Shown here one piece after another: positions 9,464 to 17,323 of a stretch of DNA of 64,000 nt. Each line of letters starts with the position of its first letter. The stretch's first letter is position 1. The notes under the pieces are model-generated. The model had not been told where the DNA came from, did not search any database, and saw nothing but the letters and a program-made list of their open reading frames with translations. The position numbers were made by a program, and so were the translations under genes. Origin of the DNA: Actinokineospora globicatena (GTDB lineage: Bacteria > Actinomycetota > Actinomycetes > Mycobacteriales > Pseudonocardiaceae); assembly GCF_024171945.1 (NCBI RefSeq), contig NZ_JAMTCR010000002.1, forward strand, positions 1,364,001 to 1,428,000. Direction: 5' to 3'.

Positions 9464-9652
9464 CTAGGCCAAGGAAGCCAGCAGCGCGGTCAGGCTCCGC
9501 GCGGGCAGGACCACGATGGGGCCGGTGGGGTTCTTGGAATCCCGCACCGCCACCCGCTCGGCGGCGAACGCCACCTCCACACACGCACCGTTGCCGCTGC
9601 TGGCACTGCTCTTGCGCCACACCGCCCGGGAAAGGTCTAGCTTGGCCATCAT
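9464..9652 (-). CDS. DUF397 protein
   Basis: A 62-aa protein with the family pattern WRKSSASSGNGACVEV, VAVRDSKNP and a final ARSLTALLASL segment. DUF397 proteins are small actinobacterial partners of XRE-DUF5753 regulators, and some such pairs behave as toxin-antitoxin-like or developmental switches (family knowledge). Here it follows the XRE gene by 6 bp on the same strand. Two ATG codons are in tandem; the second, at 9649, is better spaced from the GGAG at the end of the upstream gene. Confidence 0.9.
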   Translation of the reverse strand: MMAKLDLSRAVWRKSSASSGNGACVEVAFAAERVAVRDSKNPTGPIVVLPARSLTALLASLA

Positions 9653-9658
9653 TGTCTC

Positions 9659-10528
9659 CTACTTCAGTTGCTGTGCGAGTTCTTTCAGCAGTTGCGATGA
9701 GTCTGCGGGACTCATCGCAACTGCCCGCAGGTGATCGAAGATGAACTCGTAGCGGTGTACATCCTTCTCTGACTCCAAGAAGAGATCGCCCGCCATGCTG
9801 TCGATGTAGACCAGGTCTGTGTCCATCAGGTCAGGGAAGGTCAGGTGGATGAACGACCCTGGCATGCCTGGATGGGCGCCTGCCCCGAACGGCACGACCT
9901 GTAGCGTCACCTCAGGGCATGCCGCCGCATCCAGCAGCCGCTGGTATTGGCCTTCCATCGTGCCGCGACCGCCGACCATGCGGTGCAAGGCTGCCTCGTC
10001 AACGATCGCCCAGAAGCTCGGCGGCTTCTCCTTGCTCAACAGCGTCTGCCGTGACAGCCGTGCCTGAACTCGCGCCTCGATGTCCTGCTCGCTGTACTGC
10101 GGCAGGACGCCGCGGATCACCGCCCGGGCATAGTCCTCGGTTTGCACCAGACCGGGGATGAACAGCGATTCGTAGTTCCGGATCGTCTTCGCCTCGGATT
10201 CGAAGCTGATCAGGGCCGTGTACTCGTCGGGCAAGTCGCTGTGGAACGGCTGGAGCCAACCCTGCTTCGCGGCGTCCTTCGACAGCGCCACGAGCTGCGG
10301 GCGCAGCTCCGCGTCCACCTCGTACAGGCTCAACATCGCCGCCAGTGTCCGGCCCTGGGGTCGGGCCTTGGCCGACTCGATCCGGTACAGGGTGACGCTG
10401 TTGATCCCGGTCTGCTCCGACACCTCTTCCCTGGTCATCCCGGCCTCGCCGCGCAGCCGCCGGAGTTCGGCGGCCAGGCGGCGGAGCCGGACCGTGGGTG
10501 TCGTCTTGCGCTGTGCCACGGGGTCCAA
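9659..10528 (-). CDS. XRE-family regulator with DUF5753 domain
   Basis: A 289-aa protein. Residues 13-70 form an XRE helix-turn-helix (GMTREEVSEQTGINSVTLYRIE), and the rest is a DUF5753 ligand-binding-like domain (NYESLFIPGLVQTEDYARAV, DEAALHR, VPFGAGAHPG). Members of the family are DNA-binding regulators often encoded next to DUF397 proteins, as here. The first candidate start is TTG at 10528; a GTG at 10519 is an alternative. A 72-aa gene is divergently transcribed 140 bp away. The ligand and targets are unknown. Confidence 0.9.
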   Translation of the reverse strand: MDPVAQRKTTPTVRLRRLAAELRRLRGEAGMTREEVSEQTGINSVTLYRIESAKARPQGRTLAAMLSLYEVDAELRPQLVALSKDAAKQGWLQPFHSDLPDEYTALISFESEAKTIRNYESLFIPGLVQTEDYARAVIRGVLPQYSEQDIEARVQARLSRQTLLSKEKPPSFWAIVDEAALHRMVGGRGTMEGQYQRLLDAAACPEVTLQVVPFGAGAHPGMPGSFIHLTFPDLMDTDLVYIDSMAGDLFLESEKDVHRYEFIFDHLRAVAMSPADSSQLLKELAQQLK

Positions 10529-10670
10529 TCTTTCCGCACTCCTCCCACACCCAGCAAACGCATCACTTGATTATGCAGGGTTGCGTACCCAGCCAAGCTC
10601 CTGCATGCTTGTGTTTACACCCCGCTCTGTCACCCTTTGTAGTCGGGGCGCCGAAGCCAAGGAGTCGCCC

Positions 10671-10889
10671 GTGGACATCACCAAGACCGCCAAGTACGCC
10701 TTCAACGGCGCCTACGCCATGGACTACGTGGTGCGGAACCCGCACGACATCGAGCTGACCTTCGGCAAGCCGGGTGAGACCCCGGTGTTGTCCGTCCGCG
10801 TCGACGACATCTCCCGTGTCGCGATGTTGGCCGTCAACGCGACCAGCGACGTGCACGTCCTGCTGAACCTGCCCCCCGACCAGGACTAG
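10671..10889 (+). CDS. Hypothetical 72-aa protein divergent from the XRE regulator
   Basis: A short frame with GTG start at 10671 preceded by AAGGAG at 10659-10664, a well-spaced ribosome-binding site. The product starts VDITKTAKYAFNGAYAMDYV and has no membrane segment or cysteine. No family was recognised. Location opposite the XRE-DUF5753/DUF397 pair suggests that it may be their regulatory target or a third component, which is inference. Confidence 0.65.
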   Translation: MDITKTAKYAFNGAYAMDYVVRNPHDIELTFGKPGETPVLSVRVDDISRVAMLAVNATSDVHVLLNLPPDQD

Positions 10890-10977
10890 TCCCGCACACT
10901 CGGGGGAGAACGGGTGCAACCCCCGTGTCGGTAGCGGGCGTGTGTAGTGGGTAGCTACAGGCTGGCCAGGGGGTTCG

Positions 10978-11475
10978 ATGAGCGATCGGGATCGCGACTT
11001 CGCTGAGTACTTCGGGGCGAGGTCGACGAGCATGCGCGGCACGGCGTACTTGCTGTGCGGCGATTGGCACCGGGCGGAGGACCTGGTGCAGACCGCGTTC
11101 GTCAAGCTCTACCGGGTCTGGGACAGGGTCGCCGAGCGCGGGAAGCTCGACGGTTACACCAGGCAGATCCTGGTCAGGACGTTTCTCGACGAGACCCGGC
11201 GCGGGTTCTTCAAACGGGAAACGGTGACGGAGGACCCCGGTGACCACGCCTCGCCGAGCGGCGGGAGCGTGGAGGACCGGGTTGTCCTGTTGCGGGCACT
11301 GGCCAGGGTGCCCGCCCGGCAGCGTGCCGCACTGGTCCTGCGGTACTGGGAAGACCTCTCGCTGGAGGAGACCGCGCGGGTCATGGGCTGTTCCGAGGGC
11401 ACGGTGAAGAGCCAGGCCGCTCGGGGGCTCGTCAACCTGCGCGGTCTGCTCCCCGCCCCCACCGCGACCCTCTGA
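10978..11475 (+). CDS. SigE-family ECF RNA polymerase sigma factor
   Basis: A 165-aa sigma factor of the actinobacterial SigE-like group. Region 2 carries MRGTAYLLCGDWHRAEDLVQ typical of this group, and region 4 contains LPARQ-like VPARQRAALVLRYWEDLSLE followed by the helix-turn-helix MGCSEGTVKSQAARG. It would direct RNA polymerase to a small stress or envelope regulon. The gene directly downstream (10 bp gap) encodes a single-pass membrane protein, the usual place of an anti-sigma or sensor partner. Confidence 0.92.
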   Translation: MSDRDRDFAEYFGARSTSMRGTAYLLCGDWHRAEDLVQTAFVKLYRVWDRVAERGKLDGYTRQILVRTFLDETRRGFFKRETVTEDPGDHASPSGGSVEDRVVLLRALARVPARQRAALVLRYWEDLSLEETARVMGCSEGTVKSQAARGLVNLRGLLPAPTATL

Positions 11476-11485
11476 AGAAGGACCA

Positions 11486-12313
11486 ATGGACGAGCACTCC
11501 TTGCGTTCCGCGTTCACCGAAGCCATGAACTCGACCCCGACGCCGCCCGAGATGGACGGCGAGCGGGTGCTGCACGACGCGCGCCAGGCCAAGCGGGCGC
11601 ACCGGGCGAAGCTCGCGGGCTTCGCCTCGGCCGCCGCCGTGGTCGTGGTCGCCGCGGGTGCCTTCGCCCTGCCCGTGCTGGGTGGCGGTGTCGCCGACTC
11701 CGTCGCCGTCGGCAGCACCCGGCACCCCACGCAGAGCCAGACCGGCAGCCCGGACCCGACGGCGACCGAGACGAAGCCGACGTTCCCCTCCGGCCAGTCC
11801 GACCGCACCGAGACCAGCGGCCCGCAGGACGACCGGAGCAAGGTGCTGCTCACCCGCGTCCTGGAGGTCGTCCCGCCCGGCTACACCGCGCCGGAGCAGT
11901 TCGACAACCCCGACAGCCTCCCGGCGCGCGACCACCAGGCCCAGGTCGTCGACGACCACGCCGAGGTCTGGGAGTACCTGGGGTACATCACCGTCGGCAA
12001 GGGCGACGGCCGGTGGGGCCGGATCGTGGCCGCCAGTGTCCACTTCGGACAAGGCGCGGTCGGGTGCGGCACCGAGGAGTCCCGCCCGCCCGCCGAGTGC
12101 AAGACCATCGAGGTCGGCGGCAAGCACGTCGCGGTCTACACCGGCGTCGGCCGCCCCGACCAATGGGCGGTCTACCAGCACCCCGACGGCGTCGTGGTCA
12201 CCGTGACCCAGAGCAAGTCGATCATGCCCCAGATCCAACCCCTCGCCGACTACCCCTTCACCGCCAGTGAGCTGGCTGCGCTCGCCACGGGCACCAAGTT
12301 CACCTTGAGCTAG
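11486..12313 (+). CDS. Single-pass membrane protein, possible sigma-factor partner
   Basis: A 275-aa protein. Residues 1-36 are cytoplasmic and basic (HDARQAKRAHRAKLAG), residues about 37-55 form a transmembrane helix rich in Ala/Val, then comes a Ser/Thr/Pro-rich linker and an extracytoplasmic domain of about 180 residues with two cysteines (VGCGTEESRPPAECK) that may form a disulfide. It lacks the HxxxCxxC zinc anti-sigma motif, so it is not a classic ZAS protein. Position after a SigE-type sigma gene and the short cytoplasmic tail suggest an anti-sigma or signal-input role, but this is inferred from context only. Confidence 0.7.
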   Translation: MDEHSLRSAFTEAMNSTPTPPEMDGERVLHDARQAKRAHRAKLAGFASAAAVVVVAAGAFALPVLGGGVADSVAVGSTRHPTQSQTGSPDPTATETKPTFPSGQSDRTETSGPQDDRSKVLLTRVLEVVPPGYTAPEQFDNPDSLPARDHQAQVVDDHAEVWEYLGYITVGKGDGRWGRIVAASVHFGQGAVGCGTEESRPPAECKTIEVGGKHVAVYTGVGRPDQWAVYQHPDGVVVTVTQSKSIMPQIQPLADYPFTASELAALATGTKFTLS

Positions 12314-12320
12314 CGGGCCA

Positions 12321-12351
12321 GGAAGCCCCCGCCGGTCAGGCGGGGGCTTCC
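12321..12351. terminator. 13-bp perfect stem-loop between convergent genes
   Basis: GGAAGCCCCCGCC at 12321-12333 pairs exactly with GGCGGGGGCTTCC at 12339-12351. The 5-base loop contains the stop codon of the minus-strand glycosyltransferase at 12336-12338. Confidence 0.8.
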
Positions 12352-13157
12352 GGCGTCCAGGCCGTGTAGTAGCTGTCCTCGTTGACCAGGTACCGCACCG
12401 TCGGCTCCGGGACGTGCTGCACGACCCGGGTGCGTGCCATCCGGTGCACGAACTCCCAGTCCTCCTTGGGCAGCGTCTTCTTCACCCGCGGGATCCGGCT
12501 GAACAGCACGTCGTCGCCGCGGCGCAGGACGATGGAGTTCGAGTCGACGTACGGCGAGTCGTCGACCATGGTGCGGCGGTCGAACTCCTCGGACAGCACG
12601 TCGAGCACCGTCCCGTCGGCCCTGCGCCGCTCGACGGCGGAGTACACCAGGTCGGCGCCGCGGTGCAGCGCGGCGAGGGTCTGCTCGAGGTGGTCCTCGC
12701 GCCAGGTGTTGTCGTCGTCGAGGAAGGCCAGGTACTTCGAGCGGGTCAGCCGGATGCCGACGTTGCGCACCAGGCCGAGCACTGCGGAGTTCCGCGACAG
12801 GCTCACCGCGACCAACCGGGGGTCCGACGGCAGCGTGGGCAGGCCCGCGCCGTCGTCGACCACGATCACGACCTGGTCGTCGACGGTCTGCGCCAGCGCC
12901 GACTCGACCGCGAGCGGCAGCAGCTTGGGCCGCTTGTAGGTCGGCATCACGGTGGCCACCAGGGTTTCCGGCCGCTCGCCGACGGCCGAGCGCAGCCGCG
13001 CCACCTCGCCGTCCTCGAACTTGCGCAGCGCGGGCACCCGGCGTCCCAGTTGGACCTTCGTCTTGGCCTCGTGCATCGGCCACAGCCCGAAGGTGTCGCG
13101 GAGGGCGCGGCGGACCGTGGCGGACACGCCGTTGCGGTCCTTGAGGGGGGCGGTCAC
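12336..13157 (-). CDS. Family 2 glycosyltransferase of the polysaccharide operon
   Basis: A 273-aa cytoplasmic GT-A enzyme: ATVMPTYKRPKLLPLAVESA, VVIVVDDGAGLP, GLVRNVGIRLTRSKYLAFLD and DDDNTWREDHLE (DxD metal site), with a C-terminal block containing KEDWEFVHRM. An N-terminal extension of about 75 residues precedes the catalytic domain. The GTG start overlaps the flippase stop by 4 bp (GTGA), placing it last in the Wzz-Wzy-Wzx-GT operon. It probably adds one sugar of the exported repeat unit. Its stop codon lies in the loop of the terminator hairpin. Confidence 0.9.
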   Translation of the reverse strand: MTAPLKDRNGVSATVRRALRDTFGLWPMHEAKTKVQLGRRVPALRKFEDGEVARLRSAVGERPETLVATVMPTYKRPKLLPLAVESALAQTVDDQVVIVVDDGAGLPTLPSDPRLVAVSLSRNSAVLGLVRNVGIRLTRSKYLAFLDDDNTWREDHLEQTLAALHRGADLVYSAVERRRADGTVLDVLSEEFDRRTMVDDSPYVDSNSIVLRRGDDVLFSRIPRVKKTLPKEDWEFVHRMARTRVVQHVPEPTVRYLVNEDSYYTAWTPEAPA

Positions 13158-14710
13158 GCGGCCACCCCCGAGCGGCCGGGGAGCATCTTGCGCATCGGGT
13201 ACACCACCGGGAGGTAGACGAGTGCGGCCACCAGGCCGCCGATCAACATCTGGGCCCACACGTTCGAGAAGGTCTCGCGCACGACCACCGCGGACCCGAC
13301 CAGCAGCACGCCGCCGACCAGTGGTCGCACGCACGCCCGCAGCGACGGCGCCAGCCGGATCCCGCGCCGCGCCACCATGAAGGCGAAGGCGGGCAGCACG
13401 ATCAGCACCGCCACCGCCGCCTGGGCGATGGCCGCGCCGCGGATGCCGTCGAGGTGGGTGCCGAGGAACAGCGCCGGGACGACCGTGCCCAACCACAGGC
13501 CCTGCAGGCCGATCAGCACCCGGTTGCCGTCGAGGGCGACCATCAGGTCGTAGCCGATGAACAGCAGGATCCGGGCCAGGCCGAGGATCGCCAGGAACTG
13601 CAGCGCCACCGCGCCGGGCACCCACTTGGCGCCGTAGATGATCTGCAGCATCGGCGCCGCGTAGCAGGCCAGCAGCGCGCACACCGGCAGCGCGGCGGCC
13701 ATCATCAACCCGACACCGCGGGCCAGCGCCTGCTCCAGTTGCCGCTTGTCGTCGGCCATCCGGGAGAACCCGGCCAGCGACACCCGCCGCGCGGCCTCGG
13801 AGAAGATCTGCAGCGGCAGGCTCGACTGGTTGAACACCATCAGGTACAGGCCGAGCGCCGCCGCGTCCAGCATGCCGCCGACGACCAGCTTGTCGACCTG
13901 GGTCACCGACAGCGTCAGCAGGCTCGCGGCGGCCAGCGGCAACCCGAACTGGATCAGCTGCCTGGCCACCACCGGGTCCCAGCCCGGCCGCACGCGCACC
14001 GGGCACAGCCACAGGTAGCAGCTCATCGACACCAGCGCGCCCGCGACCTGCCCGATCGAGAAGCTCATCGGGCCCGCGCCGGACGCGCCGAGGGTGATGG
14101 TCAGCGTGGTGACCACGACGAACGACGCCGCGTCGCAGAAGAACCGGGTGCGCTGCAGGAACTCGCGGTTGAGGACGGTCGCGGGCACGATCGCGATGCC
14201 GTCGATCACCACCGCCAGGCACAGGATGTTGACCACGGGCACCGCTTCCGGGTTGCCCATCAGGTCGCAGTACCAGGGCGCCAGCAGGAACAGCAGCCCG
14301 TAGATCAGCAGCGAGTTGAGCACGGCGATGGTCATCGCGGTCGGCGCGAACTCGCGCACGTCGCGCTCCCAGCGCACCACGGCCAGGCTCACGCCCAGCT
14401 CGTTGAACGCCTGCAGCACGGTCAGCGCGGTCACCGCGATCGCGAACACGCCGTAGTCTGCGGTGGTCAGCAACCGGGCCATCACGATCCCGGCCATGAA
14501 GATGCCCATCCGCAGGACCACGGTGTTGAGCAGGCTCCACAGGATGCCCCGGCCGACCTTGGTGCCGACGGTCGGTTCGGCGAGCGCGGGTTCGCTGGCG
14601 AGCGGGGGTGCCGCCGGTCCCAACTCGGTCGCCACCGCTCTGGCCGCCGGTAGGTCTGACTCGCTGGCGGTCGGAGGCTGTTGCGGCGCCTTGGGGGCGT
14701 CACCGGTCAC
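13154..14710 (-). CDS. Wzx-like polysaccharide flippase (MOP superfamily)
   Basis: A 518-aa membrane protein with about twelve or more hydrophobic segments beginning after residue 50 (GRGILWSLLNTVVLRMG) and the polysaccharide-transporter signature around FNELGVSLAVVRWER and MSCYLWLCPVRVRPGWD. The family flips lipid-linked repeat units across the cytoplasmic membrane for outside polymerisation. A Pro/Ala-rich cytoplasmic N-terminal tail of about 45 residues is longer than in most relatives. The start overlaps the Wzy-like gene by 4 bp and the stop overlaps the GT gene by 4 bp, so the three are translated as one unit. Confidence 0.9.
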   Translation of the reverse strand: MTGDAPKAPQQPPTASESDLPAARAVATELGPAAPPLASEPALAEPTVGTKVGRGILWSLLNTVVLRMGIFMAGIVMARLLTTADYGVFAIAVTALTVLQAFNELGVSLAVVRWERDVREFAPTAMTIAVLNSLLIYGLLFLLAPWYCDLMGNPEAVPVVNILCLAVVIDGIAIVPATVLNREFLQRTRFFCDAASFVVVTTLTITLGASGAGPMSFSIGQVAGALVSMSCYLWLCPVRVRPGWDPVVARQLIQFGLPLAAASLLTLSVTQVDKLVVGGMLDAAALGLYLMVFNQSSLPLQIFSEAARRVSLAGFSRMADDKRQLEQALARGVGLMMAAALPVCALLACYAAPMLQIIYGAKWVPGAVALQFLAILGLARILLFIGYDLMVALDGNRVLIGLQGLWLGTVVPALFLGTHLDGIRGAAIAQAAVAVLIVLPAFAFMVARRGIRLAPSLRACVRPLVGGVLLVGSAVVVRETFSNVWAQMLIGGLVAALVYLPVVYPMRKMLPGRSGVAA

Positions 14711-16149
14711 GCGGACACCTCAGGTCTCTGGTCAGGTCGAGTGCGGGGACGATCAGGTCTCGACCGGGTGGTCGGCCCGTCCCGGTGATGTCGTCGTCGC
14801 AACCGCCCCGGGCGTTGCGCCGGTGGGGTCAACAGTGGCGGAATCCCACCTGGTTGCTCCTGCACCGTCCGCCACAGCGCTCCCGCGATCCCGATCAGCA
14901 GGAAGGTGTAGCCGGTGGCGACCGCGAAACCGATCAGGTCGAAGGTCGCCGAGGAGATGCTCGGGACCGCGATGCACGCGGCGAGCGTGACGCCGAGGTC
15001 CTTGATCCGCGGGTCCTTGCTCGCCAGCCGCGCCCGGAACGCGCAGTACATCGCGGCCAGGTACAGGAAGATCAGCAGGGCCAGGCCGATGGCGCCGTTC
15101 TGCACCAGCGTGCCCAGGTACTGGTTGTCCAGCCAGCCGTACTTCTCCGGCAGGTACGTGCCGAGACCGCGCCCGAGGAACAGGTGCTCGGGGATCTCCT
15201 TGCCCGCCCGCTCGACCGCGCGGCGGCGGCTCTCGGCGCTCGGGTCGACGCTGATGCTGGTGAACAGGCTCAGCAGGGTGCCGACGAGACCGGGCACCAT
15301 CAACCGCATCGCGATGAGGAAGCCGAGCATCCCCCACAGGGCCTTGACCCGGCGCTTGGGCGCCATCGCCGGGATGATGAAGATCGCCGCGATGGCCAGG
15401 CCGAGGATCGCCGACCGCGACAGCGACTGCATCGAGGCGACCGCCAGGATCGCCAGGCACAACCACCACCGCTTCGTCTGGCCGCCGTGGTCCAGGCCGC
15501 GCAGCGCGTAGTGCAGGGCGAGCGGCACGGTCATCGCGCAGACCACGCCGAACTCGATCGGGTGGCCGGAGGTCCCTGCGGGGCGGCGGAAGTTGGAGCG
15601 CTCCAGCACGTAGGACATGGAGCCGTTGGCGCGCAGGCCGGGCAGCATCAGGTACTGCGTGAGGTCGAGCGCGGCCATGAACTGCAGGATGCCGACGAAC
15701 GCCATGAAGGTGGCGCCGACGATCATCGCCTTGAGCACCCGGTCGATCCTGGCCAGCCCGCGCACGCCGTCGGTGACCGCGATGCCGACCGCGACCACGG
15801 CCATCACCGTGATCAGCGTCCGGTCGGCCGCCGCCAGCTCGTCGCCGGGCAGGTAGCCGTAGGTGGCGTAGCCGTAGGTCGCCAGCTGGGAGCAGACGAA
15901 CAGGAACAGCGCGGTGCGGGCGGCGTTGCGGCCCTTGGCCACGCCCAGCGTGCTGACCATCTGCGCCAGGAACCACAGCACGCCCATGAGCAGGCCGATG
16001 GCCACCCCGGGGGTGAGCGACATCGGCAGGCCCTTGATCACCAGGGCCGCCGGGATGACGGTCATCGCCAGCGCGTACACGCAGGCGATCGTGGCGCCGT
16101 CGAAGCGCGCTTTGCCGCCGGTCTGGTCAGGCAGCTGCTCGCCCGCCAC
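14707..16149 (-). CDS. Wzy/O-antigen ligase-like polymerase
   Basis: A 480-aa polytopic membrane protein with ten or more predicted helices and a large extracytoplasmic loop before the cluster HLFLGRGLGTYLPEKYG, which resembles the O-antigen polymerase/ligase pattern (H-x-x-L-G-x-G-x-G). Such enzymes join lipid-linked repeat units or ligate glycans at the outer face. The C-terminal about 50 residues are Arg/Pro-rich and cytoplasmic. Start is GTG, 2 bp after the stop of the Wzz-like gene, and the stop overlaps the Wzx-like start. Polymerase versus ligase cannot be separated by sequence. Confidence 0.88.
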   Translation of the reverse strand: MAGEQLPDQTGGKARFDGATIACVYALAMTVIPAALVIKGLPMSLTPGVAIGLLMGVLWFLAQMVSTLGVAKGRNAARTALFLFVCSQLATYGYATYGYLPGDELAAADRTLITVMAVVAVGIAVTDGVRGLARIDRVLKAMIVGATFMAFVGILQFMAALDLTQYLMLPGLRANGSMSYVLERSNFRRPAGTSGHPIEFGVVCAMTVPLALHYALRGLDHGGQTKRWWLCLAILAVASMQSLSRSAILGLAIAAIFIIPAMAPKRRVKALWGMLGFLIAMRLMVPGLVGTLLSLFTSISVDPSAESRRRAVERAGKEIPEHLFLGRGLGTYLPEKYGWLDNQYLGTLVQNGAIGLALLIFLYLAAMYCAFRARLASKDPRIKDLGVTLAACIAVPSISSATFDLIGFAVATGYTFLLIGIAGALWRTVQEQPGGIPPLLTPPAQRPGRLRRRHHRDGPTTRSRPDRPRTRPDQRPEVSA

Positions 16150-16151
16150 GG

Positions 16152-17186
16152 TCAGCCACGCGGTTCTTGCGGCGCCTGGGCAGGCTTGACGCGGACGGTC
16201 GGAGGCTCGCGGTACTCCTCAGGCGACCGGTTGCCCTGTCCTGGGCGGCGGTTGAGCGCGCTACCGGGCGCGGGCGGCGTCAACTGCCCGCTCTTGGTGC
16301 CGGTGGCGGGGGGCTTGGGAGCGCCGTTGGCCGGCCGACCGTTGGGGTTGCTCTTGTTCCCCGGCTCCACCTGGGCCGGTCGCAGCATCTGGGTCCGCTC
16401 GGACGACGACTGCCCCAGCGGCTGCGGGGTGCGCGTCACGGGCGGCAGGTTCTGCCGGGGCGGCTCCGGGTCCCGGGGGGCCGGTCGGGACGGCTCCGCG
16501 CGGTCGTCCACGTCGTCGAGGTCGTCGTAGTCGTCCAGGTCGTCCTCGTCCGGGTTCTCCTTCAGGCGCTTGCGCTCCTTGCGGGTCTCCAGGAAGTAGA
16601 CGACGGTGAGGCTCGCGATCAGGCCGAGTACCAAGGCGACCGCCGCGCCGCGCAGCTTGCCGCCGCGCAGCGGCTCCGGCTTGGTCGGCGGGACGACGTC
16701 GTCGACGCCGATGAACGTGCTCGGCGGCGCGTTGAGCGCCTGCTGCCGCTTCGCCAGCTCCGCCTTCACCCGGTCGAGGACCTTCACCGCCAGCTCGCGG
16801 GCACCGGGCTCCGAGGCGCTCTCGGTCTTGACGGTGATGAACGGGCCACCGTCGCCGCCGCCGGTCAGCACGAACTTGTGGTCCGGCGAGTCACCGCCGA
16901 GCGACTTGACGACCTCGGGGGTGTTGATGCTCTGGATGACGATCGCGGCCGAGATGGTCAGGCTGGTCTCGAACGCCAGCAGCGGGTTCGTCTGGCCGGG
17001 GACCTTGTCGGTGACGCTGGTCGCCCCGCCCGCGGGCGAGGTGAGGACCATCGTGCCGACCGACTCGTAGTGCAGCGGGATCGCCACGTAAGCGCCCCCG
17101 GCGGCGCCGATGGTCACGGCGAACACCGGGAGCGCGATGTACCACCGCTTCAACAGCAGCAGCAGTGTCTTGAAGAAATCCATCAT
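16152..17186 (-). CDS. Wzz-like chain-length/co-polymerase protein with acidic-proline tail
   Basis: A 344-aa protein. One membrane helix at residues about 17-38 (WYIALPVFAVTIGAAGGAYV), an extracytoplasmic segment, then a second helix about 181-199 (GAAVALVLGLIASLTVVYFL), the two-helix layout of Wzz/co-polymerase proteins. There is no tyrosine-kinase domain; the C-terminus is an unusual 145-residue tail with an Asp run (DEDDLDDYDDLDDVDD) followed by Pro/Arg/Asn-rich sequence. Such tails may bind a separate kinase or enzymes of the operon, which is inference. It heads the Wzz-Wzy-Wzx-GT operon. Confidence 0.85.
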   Translation of the reverse strand: MMDFFKTLLLLLKRWYIALPVFAVTIGAAGGAYVAIPLHYESVGTMVLTSPAGGATSVTDKVPGQTNPLLAFETSLTISAAIVIQSINTPEVVKSLGGDSPDHKFVLTGGGDGGPFITVKTESASEPGARELAVKVLDRVKAELAKRQQALNAPPSTFIGVDDVVPPTKPEPLRGGKLRGAAVALVLGLIASLTVVYFLETRKERKRLKENPDEDDLDDYDDLDDVDDRAEPSRPAPRDPEPPRQNLPPVTRTPQPLGQSSSERTQMLRPAQVEPGNKSNPNGRPANGAPKPPATGTKSGQLTPPAPGSALNRRPGQGNRSPEEYREPPTVRVKPAQAPQEPRG

Positions 17187-17323
17187 CTGCGCCCCAACAC
17201 ACGACGTGACACGAGCTACCGGTCCGGTCGCCTACTTGTAGGTTCATCGCTAAGCGAAGAAAGTCGTTACTCCATGTGATGCTACGCGCGCACCTGCTCG
17301 GCTGATCGGTCTAAACGCCCGAT

